From Clostridia bacterium (lineage in GTDB: Bacteria; Bacillota; Clostridia; Christensenellales; Aristaeellaceae): DNA of 55,324 bases. The DNA is taken from the NCBI GenBank assembly GCA_017524725.1, contig JAFXUZ010000069.1, positions 1 through 55,324 of the forward strand, given 5' to 3'. The notes beneath the pieces were generated by a model. The model saw only the letters and a program-made list of their open reading frames with translations. It was not told the origin of the DNA and did no database searches. Position numbers and translations under genes: made by a program. Shown here piece by piece: positions 52,031 through 55,324 of the stretch (positions are counted from its first letter, which is position 1; every line of letters begins with the position of its first letter).

Positions 52031-52928
52031 TCAGCGCCGTGCTGAAATACCTTTCCGCCCGGTCGGGCAGGACGGTTGCGACGACCCTGTCTTTTCCGTA
52101 TTTTTCGGCCATCTTTTTAGCGGCCCAGACGTTGGCCCCGGAAGAGGTGCCCACCAGCAGCCCCTGCACCCGGGCAAGTTCCCTGGCGGTATTGATGGCG
52201 TCCTCGTCCGACACCTCGACGATGTCGGTAATGATGGAGGTGTCCAGGATGTCCGGGATGAATCCGTCGCCGATCCCCTGGATCTGGTGCAGTCCGGGCT
52301 CGTCCCCCAGCAGGGCGGAAACGTTCTTCGGCTCCACCGCGACGATCTTGCAGTCCGGGTTCCTCTCCAGGAGGTACTGGGCCACGCCCTGCAGCGTTCC
52401 GCCGCTGCCGACCCCGGAAACATAGATATCGATCTTCCTTCCCAGCTGCTCCGCAAGCTCCACGGCGGTGGTGCGGTAATGGGTCTCGGGATTGGCGGGA
52501 TTTTTGAACTGCTGGGGAACGAAATATTCCCCGGAGGAGCCCGCGATCTCCATTGCTTTGTCCACGGACCCGGCGATGCTCTTTTCCGGGTCCGTCAGCA
52601 CCAGCTCTGCCCCCAGCGCGCGGATGATCTTTTTGCGCTCCTCGCTCATATTTTCAGGCATTACGATGATCACGCGGTAGCCCTTCCTTACGCCGCACAG
52701 CGCAAGCCCGATGCCGGTGTTGCCCGAGGTGGGTTCCACGATGGTCATCCCCGGCCGCAGCCGTCCGTCCTTTTCCGCCGCCTCGATCATGTTCAGGGCG
52801 ATCCGGTCCTTGATGCTGCCGCCCGGATTCAGGAATTCGGCCTTGGCAAAGACCTGCAGCCCGGTGGTCTCCTCCAGGCTGATCAGCGGGGTGTTCCCGA
52901 TCAGATCCAGAACGTTTGTATAAACCAT
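52026..52928 (-). CDS. cysK: Cysteine synthase (O-acetylserine sulfhydrylase)
   Basis: A 300-residue PLP enzyme that makes cysteine from O-acetylserine and sulfide. The PLP-binding Lys40 is in NPGGSIKDR, the substrate loop TSGNTG at 67-72, the phosphate loop VSGVGSGGTLQG in the middle and GISSG-like VGTSSGAN near the end. Length and motifs fit CysK; no CBS domain is present. The ATG at 52928 follows AAAGGAGAG; a longer frame runs into the leader. No cysE is in the window. Confidence 0.93.
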   Translation of the reverse strand: MVYTNVLDLIGNTPLISLEETTGLQVFAKAEFLNPGGSIKDRIALNMIEAAEKDGRLRPGMTIVEPTSGNTGIGLALCGVRKGYRVIIVMPENMSEERKKIIRALGAELVLTDPEKSIAGSVDKAMEIAGSSGEYFVPQQFKNPANPETHYRTTAVELAEQLGRKIDIYVSGVGSGGTLQGVAQYLLERNPDCKIVAVEPKNVSALLGDEPGLHQIQGIGDGFIPDILDTSIITDIVEVSDEDAINTARELARVQGLLVGTSSGANVWAAKKMAEKYGKDRVVATVLPDRAERYFSTALI

Positions 52929-53061
52929 GTTCAGTCTCTCCTTTCCGTCTCCGTGCCCGGATGGGTCATCCTGTCCAGAGGGGCAAGCCGGTAAAAAGCG
53001 GCTCCCCATGCTGTATGAGCGCCGGTGAAAGCGTGCAAAACCCTGCCGTTCCGGGCAGCGG
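52929..53061 (-). promoter_or_regulatory. Structured leader of cysK
   Basis: About 130 nt. Minus-strand hairpins include CTGCC...GGCAG near its 5' end and a stem built from GGGGAGCCG and CGGCTTGCCCC (about 52980-53010). I looked for the T-box core (TGGNACCGCG) and the SAM-I motif and found neither. Role unknown. Confidence 0.4.
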
Positions 53062-53068
53062 CTTTTCT

Positions 53069-53097
53069 ATCATACCACAGGACCGCGTGGACGACAA
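53069..53097 (-). promoter_or_regulatory. Promoter of cysK
   Basis: Minus-strand TTGTCG (53097-53092), a 17-bp spacer and TATGAT (53074-53069). Confidence 0.72.
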
Positions 53098-53147
53098 ATA
53101 AAACCTGCGCCGTACGCGGAACGAGCCGGCCGTCAGTCCCGATTTTA

Positions 53148-54116
53148 TTACCTGCCGGCAAGCTTTTTTGCGGTTTCGATCGTGCTCTGGTCCAATCCGT
53201 ATTCGGCGGCCGAATCCAGGATCATCCTGATCACCCCGGTGTCGGGCGGGAATACCGCGGCTTTTTCGATAAATTTAGGAAGAAGCCGGTCGCCGTCCGT
53301 GACGCCCGGGCACGGTCCCCCCGGCGTCAGAGATTCTCGGATCAGATTTTCGATCGCATAATATTCTTTTTCGGTCAGCTGCCCCTCCAGACGCTTCTCC
53401 GCCTCCGCCTTCTGCAGGCAGATGTCCGCGGAATACTGCGGTATGACGGTATTGTCCGCGCCTTCAAACAAGAGCCAGTCCCGGATCTCCTGCGTTGCCG
53501 GCACGAGCCATTCGACAGCGTGGATCCGTCCCCAGCCCCTGACGTTTTTCGCAAGATCAAACAGTTCCGCATTGCCGTTTGGCCATTGCCGGTTTCCCAG
53601 GATCCTGGCCGCATAATACGTAAACTCATCGTATACGCCGAATTCCATTGCGACTTCTTCAACAAACGGCACGCTGAACGGCGCAAGAACATTCAGTCCC
53701 AGCTTGACCGCCAGCAGGGAAGTCCCGTTGCAGATCAGAAAATCCCCGAAATCAAGCAAAGCCATGAGATCCAGTTCCTCCCGGCGGCTTGCGATGGTCC
53801 GGACGATCGGATCAAAGAGGCGCACGATGGAATCCTTTTTGTCAAGTTCCCCGAAAACGGCGAAAACCTCGTCCACATGGGCAGCGTTGTTTTCGGAGGC
53901 CATCAGCTTCAGCCCTTTCAGGATCTTCTCATCCCGCTCCGGATCCCGCGTCGATCCGATGGGGACCATATGCTGCAGGGCGACGCCGTCCTGGGCTCCG
54001 GGCGCCCACACGTCTTCCAGCCACGGGATATCAAATCCTTCGGGAAGGCGTCCGTCTTTTGTATTGGACTTGATATACTCATAAATGATCTGCCTGGGTG
54101 CGGATCCCTGCGGCAT
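53148..54116 (-). CDS. Conserved-looking protein of unknown function
   Basis: A 322-residue soluble, acidic protein without signal peptide or membrane helix. It is mostly helical, with segments such as RQIIYEYIKSNTKDGRLPEGF, WAPGAQDGVALQHM and WGRIHAVEWLVPATQEIRDWLL. The last stretch recalls HEAT-like helical repeats. I do not recognise the family and give no function. The ATG at 54116 follows GGAGGAGGAAAACCT; an in-frame ATG 39 nt earlier lies over the -10 region. Monocistronic with its own promoter. Codon use seems slightly richer in A+T than the ribosomal genes, but like other accessory genes here. Confidence 0.7.
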   Translation of the reverse strand: MPQGSAPRQIIYEYIKSNTKDGRLPEGFDIPWLEDVWAPGAQDGVALQHMVPIGSTRDPERDEKILKGLKLMASENNAAHVDEVFAVFGELDKKDSIVRLFDPIVRTIASRREELDLMALLDFGDFLICNGTSLLAVKLGLNVLAPFSVPFVEEVAMEFGVYDEFTYYAARILGNRQWPNGNAELFDLAKNVRGWGRIHAVEWLVPATQEIRDWLLFEGADNTVIPQYSADICLQKAEAEKRLEGQLTEKEYYAIENLIRESLTPGGPCPGVTDGDRLLPKFIEKAAVFPPDTGVIRMILDSAAEYGLDQSTIETAKKLAGR

Positions 54117-54153
54117 AGGTTTTCCTCCTCCGAAAGCGGTGTATGACGGATCC

Positions 54154-54182
54154 ATTATACACCTTCCGCGTTATATCCTGAA
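54154..54182 (-). promoter_or_regulatory. Promoter of the unknown gene at 53148-54116
   Basis: Minus-strand TATAAT (54159-54154) preceded by GTG; the -35 (TTCAGG, 54182-54177, 17-bp spacer) is weak. Confidence 0.6.
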
Positions 54183-54191
54183 ATAAAAAAT

Positions 54192-54223
54192 TAACGAAAA
54201 ACGGCGGGGATCGTTCCCCGCCG
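54192..54223 (-). terminator. Orphan minus-strand intrinsic terminator
   Basis: A perfect 9-bp stem CGGCGGGGA/TCCCCGCCG (54202-54223) with a 4-nt loop. On the minus strand it is followed by TTTTTCGTTAATTTTTT. No minus-strand gene ends here; it lies between two divergent promoters. Confidence 0.65.
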
Positions 54224-54283
54224 CGGATGGCGCCTGTCGTGCCCGTGTTTACCTGCGGCCCAACACAGGCGTTCGCCGGCGGC

Positions 54284-54311
54284 TTGACAATTGGAAAAAA
54301 AACGATATAAT
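54284..54311 (+). promoter_or_regulatory. Promoter of the thiT transcript
   Basis: A perfect TTGACA (54284-54289), a 16-bp spacer and a perfect TATAAT (54306-54311). Confidence 0.88.
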
Positions 54312-54330
54312 CTATACCGACAAATGAATT

Positions 54331-54420
54331 TACCGCTGGGGGTGCGGCTTTGCCGCTGAGAGGGCCCGTTCGGGCCTGACCCTTGGAACCTGTGTAGATT
54401 ATCCTACCGAAGGGAAGCGG
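54331..54420 (+). ncRNA. TPP riboswitch (THI element)
   Basis: The sequence contains the classic core: GGGGGTGCGG with TGCCGCTGAGAGGG, then GACCCTTGGAACCTG, and a closing segment with CCTACCGAAGGGAAGC. GGCCCGTTCGGGCC is the variable hairpin in the middle. It binds thiamine pyrophosphate and lies between a consensus promoter and a leader terminator, directly upstream of a thiamine transporter gene, so high TPP should switch the gene off. Confidence 0.96.
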
Positions 54421-54450
54421 ATCAAGCGCCGTCCGGCGCGTTACCTGCTT

Positions 54451-54482
54451 CCCGCGTGCAGCCCACGCGGGATTTTCGTTTG
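54451..54482 (+). terminator. Riboswitch-controlled leader terminator
   Basis: CCCGCGT (54451-54457) and ACGCGGG (54465-54471) form a stem followed by ATTTTCGTTT, between the TPP aptamer and the thiT ribosome site. A smaller hairpin GCGCC/GGCGC (54426-54439) precedes it and may take part in the switch. Confidence 0.75.
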
Positions 54483-54515
54483 CGGATATTCACAATTCAT
54501 AAAGGAGGATTTTCC

Positions 54516-55103
54516 ATGCAAAACAAAATGGTCCGTTACCTGACTGAAAGCGCCGTCTTTATCGCCATTGCCACCGTCCTGAGCATTCTTAAGATCGACC
54601 TGCCCTTCGGCGGCGGCGTGACCGTCGTCAGTATGCTTCCCATTGTGCTGATCAGCCACCGCTGGGGTGTTAAATGGGGGCTTCTGACCGCCTTCGTCTA
54701 CAGCCTGATCCAGCTTCTCCTGGGCCTGGACAACGTTGGCTACGCGAAAACCTTCGCGACGGCCGCGGGTGTCGTTCTGCTGGACTACGTGGTCGCCTAT
54801 ACCGCGATCGGCCTGTCCGCCATGCTGGAAAAGCCCTTTGGCAAGACCCGCATCGCCCTGGCTGCGGGCATCGCCGTCACTTTCTGCATCCGTTTCCTGT
54901 GCCACCTGGTCACCGGCGCCTGGATCTGGGGCGAATGGATGCCTGAGACCTTTATGAACATGACGATGACCAATCCCTGGATCTATTCCTTCCTCTACAA
55001 CGGTTGGTACATGCTGGCTGAGCTCATCGTCACCGAGATCGTCGCCATGCTGATCTATCAGCCCCTGAAAAAATATATCCATGGGGACGATCTGGGAAAA
55101 TAA
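54516..55103 (+). CDS. thiT: Energy-coupled thiamine transporter substrate-binding protein ThiT
   Basis: A 195-residue S component of an ECF-type transporter with about six membrane helices. LTESAVFIAIATVLSILKID, VSMLPIVLISHRWGVKWGL and the C-terminal Trp/Asn-rich loop GAWIWGEWMPE with NGWYMLAE match ThiT, whose aromatic residues bind thiamine. The energising EcfA, EcfA' and EcfT proteins are shared and lie elsewhere. AAAGGAGG precedes the ATG. The TPP riboswitch upstream supports the assignment. Confidence 0.93.
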   Translation: MQNKMVRYLTESAVFIAIATVLSILKIDLPFGGGVTVVSMLPIVLISHRWGVKWGLLTAFVYSLIQLLLGLDNVGYAKTFATAAGVVLLDYVVAYTAIGLSAMLEKPFGKTRIALAAGIAVTFCIRFLCHLVTGAWIWGEWMPETFMNMTMTNPWIYSFLYNGWYMLAELIVTEIVAMLIYQPLKKYIHGDDLGK

Positions 55104-55128
55104 ATAAAGTATGATCCGGCGCAGCGCA

Positions 55129-55170
55129 CGGGTCCGGAAGGTTTGGGGCTTTCCGGACCCGCGTTTTATT
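55129..55170 (+). terminator. Intrinsic terminator after thiT
   Basis: CGGGTCCGGAA (55129-55139) and TTCCGGACCCG (55151-55161) form an 11-bp stem, followed by CGTTTTATTTG. Confidence 0.88.
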
Positions 55171-55324
55171 TGCCGGGGTTCAGCCACAGGGCTTACGCAC
55201 GAAGCAAAAGAACACGAATCAAACACGACACAGGGGGGTTATCAGGGGGAACACCCCCTGATTGAAATCCGAGGGAGCGGCGTGTACGTGACCGAGGTTA
55301 AATTGCGGAGCAATTTTTCCTTAC
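55171..55324. other. Window end without a recognised gene, two small hairpins
   Basis: TCAGGGGG/CCCCCTGA (about 55233-55252) and AAATTGC/GCAATTT followed by TTCC (about 55299-55318) are visible. I see no coding frame with a ribosome site; the next gene may start beyond the window. Confidence 0.5.

Noticed and set aside
52929..53061. T-box or SAM riboswitch before cysK
   Set aside because: The leader is structured but lacks the T-box TGGNACCGCG core and the SAM-I core.
54441..55226. 261-codon minus-strand frame over thiT
   Set aside because: Opposite strand of a clear ThiT gene and its riboswitch leader; no ribosome site, His/Gln/Asp-rich composition.

Overview
The window is a GC-rich stretch (around 60% by eye) of a Bacillota chromosome, most likely a Clostridia member of the Christensenellales/Eubacteriales type found in animal guts. 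The evidence is a sortase-anchored repeat adhesin with pilin-type isopeptide domains, a Gram-positive S10-spc ribosomal gene order with zinc-type S14, an ECF-type ThiT thiamine carrier under a TPP riboswitch, good SigA-type promoters, strong AGGAGG-like ribosome binding sites and U-tailed intrinsic terminators. The taxonomic placement is inference. No rRNA, tRNA, CRISPR array, phage or insertion sequence was seen.

Layout. (1) 1-5957 (+): 3' part of a giant wall-anchored protein made of ~122-residue repeats; its start lies outside the window. (2) 6054-7406 (-): exported alpha/beta hydrolase. (3) 7594-16764 (-): purine operon purE-purM-purN-purO-purH(AICAR transformylase only)-purD-purL, with a promoter at 16829-16857. 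The last two steps to IMP are encoded by a separate AICAR transformylase and an archaeal-type PurO-like cyclohydrolase in place of bifunctional PurH. (4) 16993-20058: cation/proton antiporter (-), small exported SH3-domain protein (+) with a long structured leader, and a conserved hypothetical gene (-). (5) 20248-24569 (+): five close-packed genes, mostly exported or membrane-anchored and of unknown function. (6) 24797-35546 (+): S10-spc ribosomal protein operon, rpsJ to secY, with a ~220-nt multi-hairpin leader. It stops at a terminator right after secY, with no adk, map, infA or rpoA following. (7) 35585-37693: compact metallophosphoesterase, a stand-alone YloV/FakA-tail-like protein, a small membrane protein and an acetyltransferase. 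(8) 37749-44397: mtaB (-), then a mostly translationally coupled + strand run of aldo/keto reductase, lgt, beta-lactamase-fold hydrolase and recX, followed by an ECF sigma factor and its probable membrane partner. (9) 44546-52020 (+): pyrimidine-nucleoside phosphorylase, a large zinc-ribbon/TM/TPR protein, a membrane acyltransferase and a phosphohexomutase, the last three joined by 4-bp overlaps. (10) 52026-54116 (-): cysK and a conserved gene I do not recognise. (11) 54284-55170 (+): TPP riboswitch, leader terminator and thiT.

How the parts work together. The pur operon covers much of IMP synthesis but lacks purF, purC, purB and purK, which must lie elsewhere if the pathway is complete. The ribosomal operon provides 21 ribosomal proteins and the SecY translocon. 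Many other genes act at the cell surface: the wall-anchored adhesin, five or six further exported proteins, Lgt, the acyltransferase and the TPR protein.

The best candidates for undescribed biology are the five-gene exported cluster at 20.2-24.6 kb and the zinc-ribbon/TPR-acyltransferase-phosphomutase unit at 46.0-51.8 kb. The split PurO/AICAR transformylase arrangement and the unassigned RNA leaders (S10 operon, SH3 gene, pur and cysK) also merit a second look. I saw no clear defence or mobile system.
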